Assembly (NCBI GenBank): GCA_038321575.1
Contig: JBBQFD010000018.1
Location: forward strand, 1-12,451
Length of the DNA: 12,451 bases
DNA from: JBBQFD01 sp038321575
Lineage (GTDB): Bacteria; Bacillota_I; Bacilli_A; RF39; UBA660
Direction of reading: 5' to 3'
The notes under the pieces are model-generated. The model was not told where the DNA came from and ran no database searches. It saw only the letters and a program-made list of their open reading frames with translations. Positions 7,526 through 12,451 of the stretch are shown here, one piece after another; within the stretch, counting starts at the first letter, position 1; every line of letters begins with the position of its first letter. The position numbers were made by a program, and so were the translations under genes.

Positions 7526-7604
7526 CAAATAATGAAGCAACAATTGATGCTAACATTATAACTAAGAAGAATATAACCATTATTCTTTGTGTTTTTGGTT
7601 TCAT
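7515..7604 (-). CDS. 29-residue single-pass membrane microprotein (Prli42/DUF4044-like)
   Basis: A small gene on the minus strand encoding MKPKTQRIMVIFFLVIMLAS followed by IVASLFAGF. The N-terminus is short and basic (K2, K4, R7), followed by one hydrophobic transmembrane helix over about residues 8-29. Support comes from three signals: GAGGTGA just upstream of the ATG, a TATAAT box 16 bases before the start, and a perfect minus-strand terminator overlapping its stop. The size, basic start and single helix resemble the tiny Firmicutes membrane proteins annotated as Prli42 (stressosome anchor in Listeria) or DUF4044. That assignment is by general likeness only. It is transcribed against all other genes left of dif and is divergent from mnmA, with 75 bases between the start codons. 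A GTG-started frame at 7611 in the same region is a shadow. Confidence 0.78.
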   Translation of the reverse strand: MKPKTQRIMVIFFLVIMLASIVASLFAGF

Positions 7605-7620
7605 ACTTCACCTCATCTAT

Positions 7621-7626
7621 ATTATA
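7621..7626 (-). promoter_or_regulatory. Putative -10 box of the microprotein gene
   Basis: A perfect TATAAT on the minus strand lies 16 bases before the ATG at 7604, the same spacing as for several other genes here. No convincing -35 hexamer is seen 16-18 bases upstream. It faces away from the mnmA -10 box (7658-7663), making a divergent promoter region. Confidence 0.5.
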
Positions 7627-7654
7627 ATATATATTTCGATAAAAAGAAAGATTA

Positions 7655-7663
7655 TGATATAAT
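7655..7663 (+). promoter_or_regulatory. Extended -10 promoter of mnmA
   Basis: TGaTATAAT is a perfect extended -10 element. The -35 region (TTCGAT at 7635-7640) matches poorly, so the TG extension probably compensates. The predicted start near 7670 coincides with the AGGTGAT ribosome site, giving a leader of about ten bases before the ATG at 7680. Confidence 0.68.
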
Positions 7664-7679
7664 AATTTAAGGTGATTTT

Positions 7680-8786
7680 ATGAAAAAAGTGGTTATTGGA
7701 ATGAGTGGGGGCGTTGACAGTAGTGTTGCTGCAATTCTCTTAAAAGATATGGGCTATCAAGTAATAGGTCTTTTTATGCGTAATTGGGATAGCTCAATTA
7801 ATAATGATTTATTAGGTAATCCCGATTTAAATAATGATATATGTCCACAAGAACAAGATTATAATGACGCTCTAAAGGTATGTGAAATGTTGGATATACC
7901 ACTTCATCGTGTTGATTTTGTTAAAGAATATTGGGACTTTGTCTTTACTTATTTTTTAGATGAATTAAAGAAGGGTCGTACGCCAAATCCTGATGTAATG
8001 TGTAATAAATATATTAAGTTTGATGTCTTTATTAAAGAAGCGAAAAGATTAGGAGCTGATTATATAGCAACTGGTCATTATGCTAGATTAATTGATGGTA
8101 AATTATTAAGAGGGCTTGATGACAATAAAGATCAAACTTATTTCTTATCACAACTAAGTAATAAACAACTCGAAAACGTTTTGTTTCCGGTTGGTCATTT
8201 AGATAAAAGTAAAGTTCGAAAGATTGCTTTAGAATATAACCTTATAACAGCTAACAAAAAAGATTCAACTGGGATATGTTTTATAGGTGAACGTAATTTT
8301 ACTGATTTCTTGAAAAACTATTTACCTAATATGCCAGGTGATGTAATAAATATTGATTCTAAAGAAGTAATTGGTCAACACATTGGTTTAATGTATTATA
8401 CAATTGGTCAACGTAAAGGTTTAAATATTGGTGGTAATGTTGATAAGATGTATGTAGTTGGTAAAGATCTCCTTAAAAACGTCCTATACATTGCTTTTAA
8501 TGAAAACAATAATTATTTAGTAAGTGATAGTTGTTTAATTGATACTGTTAATTGGATAAGTACCAATAAACCAACTGCATGTACAGCAAAATTTCGTTAT
8601 CGTCAAAAGGATAATGATGTTGAATTAGAATTCCTATCTAATGATGAGATCCTTGTTAAATATCCACAAGGTGTAAAAGCCATTACACCTGGTCAAGCAT
8701 GTGTCTTTTACTTAGGTGAAGAGTGTTTAGGTGGCGGAATTATTAAAGAAGTCCGCAAAAACAATACTAAACTATGGTATTTATAA
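7680..8786 (+). CDS. mnmA: tRNA-specific 2-thiouridylase MnmA
   Basis: Cytoplasmic tRNA-modifying enzyme that adenylates and thiolates U34 in the wobble position of Lys, Glu and Gln tRNAs, using sulfur from a cysteine desulfurase relay. The 368 residues are normal for the family. The N-terminal ATP-pyrophosphatase domain has the PP-loop GMSGGVDSS (7-15). The catalytic pair is visible: Cys108 in NPDVMCNKYIKF and Cys200 in STGICFIGER. TGHYAR (131-136) and the GLMYYTIGQRKGL segment (236-248) are also standard. The C-terminal beta-barrel ends with YLGEECLGGGII. The start follows AGGTGAT. It is a single gene driven by its own extended -10 promoter. No terminator is seen before the next promoter, 12 bases after the stop, so readthrough into the HTH gene is possible. 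The cysteine desulfurase partner is not in the window. Confidence 0.98.
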   Translation: MKKVVIGMSGGVDSSVAAILLKDMGYQVIGLFMRNWDSSINNDLLGNPDLNNDICPQEQDYNDALKVCEMLDIPLHRVDFVKEYWDFVFTYFLDELKKGRTPNPDVMCNKYIKFDVFIKEAKRLGADYIATGHYARLIDGKLLRGLDDNKDQTYFLSQLSNKQLENVLFPVGHLDKSKVRKIALEYNLITANKKDSTGICFIGERNFTDFLKNYLPNMPGDVINIDSKEVIGQHIGLMYYTIGQRKGLNIGGNVDKMYVVGKDLLKNVLYIAFNENNNYLVSDSCLIDTVNWISTNKPTACTAKFRYRQKDNDVELEFLSNDEILVKYPQGVKAITPGQACVFYLGEECLGGGIIKEVRKNNTKLWYL

Positions 8787-8798
8787 CTATACTTTACC

Positions 8799-8833
8799 TT
8801 GACACTTGACAATTGACAACAACATGATAAAAT
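8799..8833 (+). promoter_or_regulatory. Promoter with three tandem TTGACA hexamers
   Basis: Perfect consensus -35 hexamers TTGACA occur at 8799-8804, 8806-8811 and 8813-8818, one every seven bases. An extended -10 box TGaTAAAAT lies at 8825-8833. Only the middle hexamer has a good spacer (16 bases); the outer two would have 23 and 9. The repeat array may therefore also be a binding site, for example for the HTH protein encoded immediately downstream, but that is inference. Confidence 0.75.
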
Positions 8834-8852
8834 GATATTAGGAGGTTTAAAG

Positions 8853-9638
8853 ATGGGAAGATTGAATGAGATATTACATGAATTAGGCATTTCTAAAGTT
8901 AAATTAGCAAAATTTTTAGGAGTATCTAGACAAATGATTTATAATTATCTAGAATTAGATGATATAAATAAATGGCCTAAGGATAAAAAAGTGTTATTAC
9001 TCAATTTGTTAGGAGTTAAGTCACCTGATGAAGTTAATTCAATTAAAGTTGATACCGATTATATACTAAGTGTAGAAACTCGTGTAAACAGCTTATTTGA
9101 GACATCTACTGGAAGTGATCTAGCAGATAGTAATACCGTTTTTAATGGCCTTAATAAAAAACAAAGAGAGTTATTACATAATATTATTGATTTAATGCAT
9201 GAGAAATTAGAAGAAAATACTGATAGTGATGAAGTATATAATACCTTTAGATACTTATATCACTATTTACAAGCTCTTGATACATCAAAAGAACTAAAGT
9301 ATGTGTTAGCATATGTCTCTAAGTCAATTGGAGCTGCTAAACCTTTAGAATTTGCTTTTGATGATGATGAACAATTTATCTTTGAAAGTATTTTGTTCTC
9401 AGCTATGACTTTATATAACAATGGTGGTGCTTCTAAAACTAAATTAGCTGAATCACATCGTCGTTTTGTAAATCAAATTGAACATCGTATTGAAGAAAAA
9501 ATGAGTCGTACTCTAGAACTTAACTCAGCAAAAGTTCAAGCCTTAAAAGAACTTGGCTACATCGAAATAAATGAAAAAAATGCTGCTGAAGTACTAGAAA
9601 AGATTGCTGAAATTCAATCACGTAAAGTAATAAATTAA
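8853..9638 (+). CDS. Helix-turn-helix protein of unknown function
   Basis: A 261-residue probable DNA-binding protein. Residues about 5-35 contain an Xre-like helix-turn-helix (ISKVKLAKFLGVSRQMIYNYLEL), followed by KWPKDKKVLLLNLLGV, probably the end of the DNA-binding domain. Residues about 97-215 form a long helical region with acidic patches (KLEENTDSDEVYNTF; FAFDDDEQFIFESI) that I do not recognise. The C-terminal 40 residues look like a further helical module (KVQALKELGYIEINEKNAAEVLEKIAEI). There is no signal peptide or membrane segment, so it is cytoplasmic. The start is placed at 8853: AGGAGGT lies six bases upstream, and the in-frame ATG at 8832 would sit inside the -10 box. It has its own promoter and terminator, so it is monocistronic. 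Autoregulation through the tandem TTGACA array is plausible but unproven. Confidence 0.88.
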   Translation: MGRLNEILHELGISKVKLAKFLGVSRQMIYNYLELDDINKWPKDKKVLLLNLLGVKSPDEVNSIKVDTDYILSVETRVNSLFETSTGSDLADSNTVFNGLNKKQRELLHNIIDLMHEKLEENTDSDEVYNTFRYLYHYLQALDTSKELKYVLAYVSKSIGAAKPLEFAFDDDEQFIFESILFSAMTLYNNGGASKTKLAESHRRFVNQIEHRIEEKMSRTLELNSAKVQALKELGYIEINEKNAAEVLEKIAEIQSRKVIN

Positions 9639-9659
9639 CACCCATTAGGGTGTTTTTTT
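9637..9659 (+). terminator. Terminator of the HTH gene
   Basis: AACACCC pairs with GGGTGTT around an ATTA loop (seven base pairs) and runs directly into T residues to 9659. The stem begins within the TAA stop codon. Confidence 0.92.
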
Positions 9660-9678
9660 GTAGATAATAATAATTATA

Positions 9679-9706
9679 TTTACATTTTGGTAGTATTTGA
9701 TATAAT
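9679..9706 (+). promoter_or_regulatory. Promoter of the 49-codon gene
   Basis: TTTACA (9679-9684), a 16-base spacer and a perfect TATAAT (9701-9706) extended by TGa (9698-9700). This is the strongest-looking promoter in the window after the HTH one. The predicted start near 9713 gives a leader of about 40 bases, longer than the other genes here. It contains a ten-base palindrome TAGATATCTA at 9724-9733 that could be an operator or a weak hairpin. Confidence 0.72.
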
Positions 9707-9713
9707 TAAAGTA

Positions 9714-9951
9714 ATAGATAACATAGATATCTAAGCGAGAAGGGGGACATACAATGTTTAAAATAAATAAGAAAAATGATCTTGACACAGGATTTTATCA
9801 AGGTATAGGTTTTGCAGCTGGTGTAACCACAATTATATGTTTAATGATAATTACCATAGTAATTATATCAGCAGTTATTTCATTAGTAGCAGGAATATAC
9901 TAATATAAATAATAGATATAATAGTGATATATAATATAAATATAGATATAA
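9714..9951 (+). repeat. Four scattered ATAGATA copies flanking the 49-codon gene
   Basis: ATAGATA occurs at 9714-9720, 9723-9729, 9912-9918 and 9942-9948; the last two extend to the ten-base ATAGATATAA, 30 bases apart. They lie in the leader and in the very AT-rich stretch just before dif. In sequence this rich in A and T the repeats may be chance. Confidence 0.3.
9754..9903 (+). CDS. 49-residue single-pass membrane protein next to dif
   Basis: A small gene whose product begins MFKINKKNDLDTGFYQGIGF and continues with AAGVTTIICLMIITIVIISA, then VISLVAGIY. The N-terminus is polar and basic (about 1-16), followed by a Gly/Ala-containing stretch and one long hydrophobic helix over about residues 18-48. 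I do not recognise the family. It is supported by AAGGGGGA about seven bases before the ATG and by a strong extended -10 promoter after the preceding terminator. No hairpin terminator appears between its stop and the dif site 63 bases downstream; the first one is the bidirectional hairpin at 10061. Its transcript should therefore cross dif. A role near the terminus, such as membrane tethering, is speculation; it could equally be an unrelated microprotein. Confidence 0.75.
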   Translation: MFKINKKNDLDTGFYQGIGFAAGVTTIICLMIITIVIISAVISLVAGIY

Positions 9952-9966
9952 ATATTGATTATATCT

Positions 9967-9994
9967 ACTTCGTATAATGTATATTATGTTAACT
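9967..9994 (+). other. dif: dif site (XerC/XerD chromosome dimer resolution site)
   Basis: A 28-base site with the canonical 11-6-11 layout. The left (XerC-side) arm is ACTTCGTATAA at 9967-9977. The central region is TGTATA at 9978-9983. The right (XerD-side) arm is TTATGTTAACT at 9984-9994. Against the Bacillus subtilis dif as I remember it, 24 of 28 positions agree. Against the E. coli dif, 23 of 28 agree, including the entire central hexamer and nine contiguous bases of the XerD arm. The two arms are imperfect inverted repeats (7 of 11). XerC and XerD recombine here to resolve chromosome dimers at division. The site lies in the gap where plus-strand genes give way to minus-strand genes, as expected for the replication terminus, and xerD lies 2 kb to the right. 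Confidence 0.92.
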
Positions 9995-10060
9995 TGTATG
10001 TTTTTGCCAAATATAACTATCTAATTGTATACTACTACTCTATCATTAATAATACATATA

Positions 10061-10087
10061 AAAAGTAAAAGTTTAACTTTTACTTTT
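10061..10087. terminator. Bidirectional terminator between converging genes
   Basis: A 13-base perfect inverted repeat (AAAAGTAAAAGTT and AACTTTTACTTTT) separated by one base. It has T-rich flanks on the right for plus-strand transcripts and on the left (AAAAA read as T on the minus strand) for the alkD operon. In practice the innermost pairs open to form the loop. It stops the xerD-deoB-alkD transcript before dif, and also rightward transcription from the 49-codon gene after dif. Confidence 0.85.
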
Positions 10088-10107
10088 CTTTTATTTATAA
10101 TATATAA

Positions 10108-10821
10108 TTATATTTTATATTTTTTTATTTCTTCTTTATCGATATCCGATACCCGGTAAGATTCACGAATCTTTTGGATAGCCTTATTATTGGTCCACCT
10201 ATTAAGTTTCTTCTCCTCTAACAGCCTAGTAGTCTCTTTTGGGAACTTTATATAACATACTGATACTAACCATGCATTAGCGATCATCACGTAATATGAA
10301 TCGAGATGCACATTCCTACAACTATCTAAAACTCGATTGATGTAGCAAGAATCAATATAATGACATAATAACAATACTAAGCCAAAACGAACATCCCAAG
10401 GGTTATGGCTATCTAAAAGTAGGTTGATATACTTATAACCAGCTTCCTGGTTTTTTTTAAATACTTTTAAGTTCGATGCACATACATCATTCGTTGCCCA
10501 ATTATCAATATATGGTACAAATTCATTTAACATCTTTATGGTTTCATTTAAATCAAGTTTTAAATAACCAATAATAAAACCATGAATCGTTATTTCTTCA
10601 TATGTTTGATGAGTATTTAACTTAATAAAACTATGATAGTCTCCCCTACTTATTTCTTTAGCAATTTTTCTAATCATAGGAATGCGATTACCAATTACTT
10701 TCTTATTAGTTTTTATAATATTACTATTAAAAGTCTTATATTTTAAATCAATATCAGATTCTAAATAGTCTAAAAAGACTTGATATGACTCTTTAGTCCA
10801 TTTATAATTATCAAAAATCAT
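10108..10821 (-). CDS. AlkD-like DNA alkylation repair protein (HEAT-like repeats)
   Basis: A 237-residue all-helical protein of the AlkD family (DNA alkylation repair enzyme), whose studied members excise N3- and N7-alkylated purines by HEAT-like repeats that cradle DNA. Family landmarks are in order: GNRIPMIRKIAKEI (44-57), the EEITIHGFIIGYLK helix (75-88), DNWATNDVCAS (106-116), NPWDVRFGLVLLL (140-152), DSYYVMIANAWLVS (174-187) and NNKAIQKIRESYRVS (211-225). W108, D112, R145 and W184 appear to correspond to the active-site Trp, Asp, Arg and Trp of Bacillus cereus AlkD, so activity is plausible, although close paralogues can be non-catalytic. It is the last gene of the xerD-deoB operon: its ATG overlaps the deoB TGA (ATGA), with GGAGA upstream, so translation is likely coupled. 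In Bacillus this position is held by a purine nucleoside phosphorylase gene. Confidence 0.92.
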   Translation of the reverse strand: MIFDNYKWTKESYQVFLDYLESDIDLKYKTFNSNIIKTNKKVIGNRIPMIRKIAKEISRGDYHSFIKLNTHQTYEEITIHGFIIGYLKLDLNETIKMLNEFVPYIDNWATNDVCASNLKVFKKNQEAGYKYINLLLDSHNPWDVRFGLVLLLCHYIDSCYINRVLDSCRNVHLDSYYVMIANAWLVSVCYIKFPKETTRLLEEKKLNRWTNNKAIQKIRESYRVSDIDKEEIKKYKI

Positions 10822-11981
10822 ATTAATTTCTCCAAAAAGCTAGTTCCTAATTCCGTTTGTTTAACTCCAAAGTTATCTGATATCGTTGCTCCGATATCAC
10901 CTAAGGTTGATAATTCAGGTAAGCGTTTTGGTTTTTTAAACTTATTAGCATACACTAATAATGGTAAATTCTCACGAGTATGACTACCACCTTTATAAGT
11001 AGGATCATTACCGTGATCAGAAGTTATCATTAATAAATCATCATCTTTTAAAGAACTTATTATTTCATATAAATAATTATCAAATTCTAATAGCGCATTA
11101 GCGTATCCATCCACATTACGACGATGACCATACTTTGAATCAAAGTCATTTAAATTAACGTAACACAGGCCTTTAAAACGGGTATTAATGGTATCAATTA
11201 CCTTATTAATACCATCAAGATTATCACTAATATCAATACTTTTAGTAATACCTTGGTTATTAAAGATGTTAGCGATCTTGCCAATTGAAATAACACTAAA
11301 ACCACCATCTTTTAAATGATCTAAAGTAGTTTTACTTGGTGGATTTAAAGCATAATCACGACGATTAGTAGTTCTTATGAAATTACCTGGTTTACCATTA
11401 AATGGTCGAGCAATAACTCTTCCTACTTGCCATTCACCTTTTGATGTAATATCTCGGACCATATGACATATACGATATAATTCTTTAATAGGAATAACAC
11501 TTTCATGAGCCGCTATTTGTAAGACACTATCAACGGAAGTATATATAATAATACTACCAGTTTTAATGTGTTCCTCCCCTAACCTATTTATAATATCAGT
11601 TCCACCAGCACTATAATTACCAATTACTTTTCGCCCAATTTTAGATTCAATTGTCCTAATTAATTCAACAGGAAAGCCAGTATCAGTATATGTTTTAAAA
11701 GGATTAACTATTCTAATACCCATCATTTCTAAGTGACCAGTTAAGGTATCTTTACCCATACTTTTTTCATTACATCGAGCATAATAAGCATTAGTTAGTG
11801 TATTATTTTTACTAACTAAATTCAAAAGACCTAATTCTTTTAAATTAGGTAAAATAATATTAGTCTTCTCTAATATATGTAATAAAGTATTAGCTCCTTC
11901 ATCACCATAATCTATCGCATCAGTAGCCTCACCAATACCTAAGGAGTCTAAAACAATTAAAAAGATTCTTTTAAATTTCAT
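10818..11981 (-). CDS. deoB: Phosphopentomutase DeoB
   Basis: Cytoplasmic Mn2+-dependent enzyme of the alkaline phosphatase superfamily that interconverts (deoxy)ribose 1-phosphate and 5-phosphate, linking nucleoside breakdown to central metabolism. At 387 residues it is normal length. The metal ligands all appear conserved relative to the Bacillus cereus enzyme: D12 in LIVLDSLGIGEATDA, D281 and H286 in NDFDSKYGHRRN, D322 and H323 in TSDHGNDPT, and H334. The phosphorylated threonine is expected in GKDTLTGHLEMMG (76-88), probably T81. Two mild departures are GNYSAGGTDII where GNKPASGT is usual, and GGSHTRE where the usual form is TDHTRE. AAGGAGGG, which includes part of the xerD stop codon, precedes the start. 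It sits nine bases after xerD and overlaps the alkD-like gene by four bases. Confidence 0.97.
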   Translation of the reverse strand: MKFKRIFLIVLDSLGIGEATDAIDYGDEGANTLLHILEKTNIILPNLKELGLLNLVSKNNTLTNAYYARCNEKSMGKDTLTGHLEMMGIRIVNPFKTYTDTGFPVELIRTIESKIGRKVIGNYSAGGTDIINRLGEEHIKTGSIIIYTSVDSVLQIAAHESVIPIKELYRICHMVRDITSKGEWQVGRVIARPFNGKPGNFIRTTNRRDYALNPPSKTTLDHLKDGGFSVISIGKIANIFNNQGITKSIDISDNLDGINKVIDTINTRFKGLCYVNLNDFDSKYGHRRNVDGYANALLEFDNYLYEIISSLKDDDLLMITSDHGNDPTYKGGSHTRENLPLLVYANKFKKPKRLPELSTLGDIGATISDNFGVKQTELGTSFLEKLI

Positions 11982-11990
11982 ATACCCTCC

Positions 11991-12451
11991 TTATTTACTA
12001 TGTGGATGGAAATTGTTATATTCATCTTTTAATTTTTCGTTAGATAAATGCGTATATATTTGCGTTGTTGAAATACTAGAGTGTCCTAGTAGTTCTTGAA
12101 TACTACGTAAATCAGCCCCACCATCTAATAAATGAGTTGCAAAAGAATGTCTTAATGTATGTGGTGAAAACGGTACTTTAAGATCTTTTTCTTTAGCAAT
12201 TTTCTTTACTATTTTAAAGAAACCTTGGCGGGATAATTTCTTACCATGATTATTTAAAAACATATAGTCTACACTGTAACCTTTTAATAGTGCATCACGA
12301 TAATTAATCAAATATATTTTAATCGCATTGATTGCATAATCACCCAAAGGAATAATGCGTTCCTTACTACCTTTACCAATTGTTCTAACCGTAGCATTAG
12401 TTAAATCAACATCATGAATCTTTAAACTGATGAGTTCACTAACTCTCAGTC
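11991..12451 (-). CDS. xerD: Tyrosine recombinase XerD, C-terminal part (5' end beyond the window)
   Basis: The reading frame is open to the right edge of the window, so 153 codons including the stop are visible. They encode the catalytic domain of a Xer site-specific recombinase that acts with a partner at dif to resolve chromosome dimers. All catalytic residues are present in order: Arg in LRVSELISL at the window edge, Lys in GKGSKER, His and Arg in HTLRHSFATHLLDGG, His in LLGHSSISTTQIYTH, and the Tyr nucleophile in the same segment. The C-terminal DEYNNFHPHSK tail matches XerD better than XerC, as does the position before deoB (as in Bacillus xerD-drm). A TTG codon at 12347 lies mid-domain and is not the start. 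The dif site 2 kb away is its probable target. Confidence 0.93.
   Translation of the reverse strand, partial: LRVSELISLKIHDVDLTNATVRTIGKGSKERIIPLGDYAINAIKIYLINYRDALLKGYSVDYMFLNNHGKKLSRQGFFKIVKKIAKEKDLKVPFSPHTLRHSFATHLLDGGADLRSIQELLGHSSISTTQIYTHLSNEKLKDEYNNFHPHSK

Noticed and set aside
7417..7611. 64-codon minus-strand frame starting with GTG
   Set aside because: It runs through both terminators into xseB. The GTG is part of the ribosome site for the better-supported 29-codon gene in another frame.
8832..8852. Upstream ATG for the HTH protein
   Set aside because: It lies within the predicted -10 box and before the AGGAGGT ribosome site, which points to the ATG at 8853.
9967..9982. Sixteen bases identical to half of a P1 loxP site (left arm plus spacer)
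   Set aside because: The second inverted arm needed for loxP is absent. The whole 28 bases match dif far better, and a XerD gene, not Cre, is nearby.
9904..10060. Origin or plasmid iteron array in the AT-rich stretch
   Set aside because: There are no DnaA boxes, no replication gene and only loose ATAGATA repeats; the dif site explains the region as a terminus.
12345..12347. TTG as the start of a short 118-residue integrase
   Set aside because: The frame stays open to the window edge and encodes the XerD box I arginine (LRVSEL) and the GKGSKER lysine upstream, so the codon is internal.
1..12451. CRISPR arrays, tRNA or rRNA genes, insertion sequences, prophage genes
   Set aside because: No regularly spaced repeats, cloverleaf sequences, transposase or phage structural genes were seen. 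The only recombinase is the housekeeping XerD.

Overview
The window is AT-rich (roughly 30% G+C by eye) and reads as the chromosome of a low-GC Gram-positive bacterium, in the broad neighbourhood of AT-rich Bacilli/Erysipelotrichia/RF39-type gut Firmicutes. Evidence for this is the nusB-xseA-xseB and xerD-deoB clusters, a Firmicutes-type dif site, strong Shine-Dalgarno sites and Gram-positive-style signals (lipobox, class III prepilin leader). Tryptophans are encoded by TGG and deoB ends in TGA, so the code is the standard bacterial one and not the mycoplasma code. The species cannot be named from the sequence alone.

Layout from left to right. (1) 19-2070: a large prepilin-leader surface protein with a C-terminal C-type-lectin/FGE-like fold, closed by a hairpin terminator. 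(2) 2135-4672: mutS, not followed by mutL. (3) 4700-5567: an unrecognised membrane protein and a small lipoprotein, then a terminator. (4) 5634-7475: a nusB-xseA-xseB operon, then a terminator. (5) 7515-7604: a 29-codon membrane microprotein on the minus strand with its own terminator, divergent from mnmA. (6) 7680-8786: mnmA. (7) 8853-9638: a HTH protein behind a promoter with three tandem TTGACA hexamers, then a terminator. (8) 9754-9903: a 49-codon membrane protein. (9) 9967-9994: a near-canonical dif site. (10) 10061-10087: a bidirectional terminator. (11) 12451-10108, minus strand: xerD (5' end cut by the window edge), deoB and an AlkD-like gene, packed as one operon.

The dominant signal is the dif site at the strand switch. 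Every gene to its left except the 29-codon one is on the plus strand, and every gene to its right is on the minus strand. That is the convergent arrangement expected where two replichores meet, so the window very probably spans the replication terminus, with one of the dif recombinases, xerD, encoded 2 kb away.

Most genes are informational housekeeping: mismatch repair (MutS), exonuclease VII (XseA/XseB), possible alkylation repair (AlkD-like), antitermination (NusB), tRNA thiolation (MnmA) and nucleoside catabolism (DeoB). The accessory or undescribed material is the pilin-lectin fusion, the membrane protein/lipoprotein pair, the HTH protein and two membrane microproteins not on the supplied gene list. 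Several promoters share one compact design: an extended TGnTATAAT or TGnTAAAAT -10 box only 15-19 bases before the start codon, so transcripts should begin at or next to the ribosome binding site.
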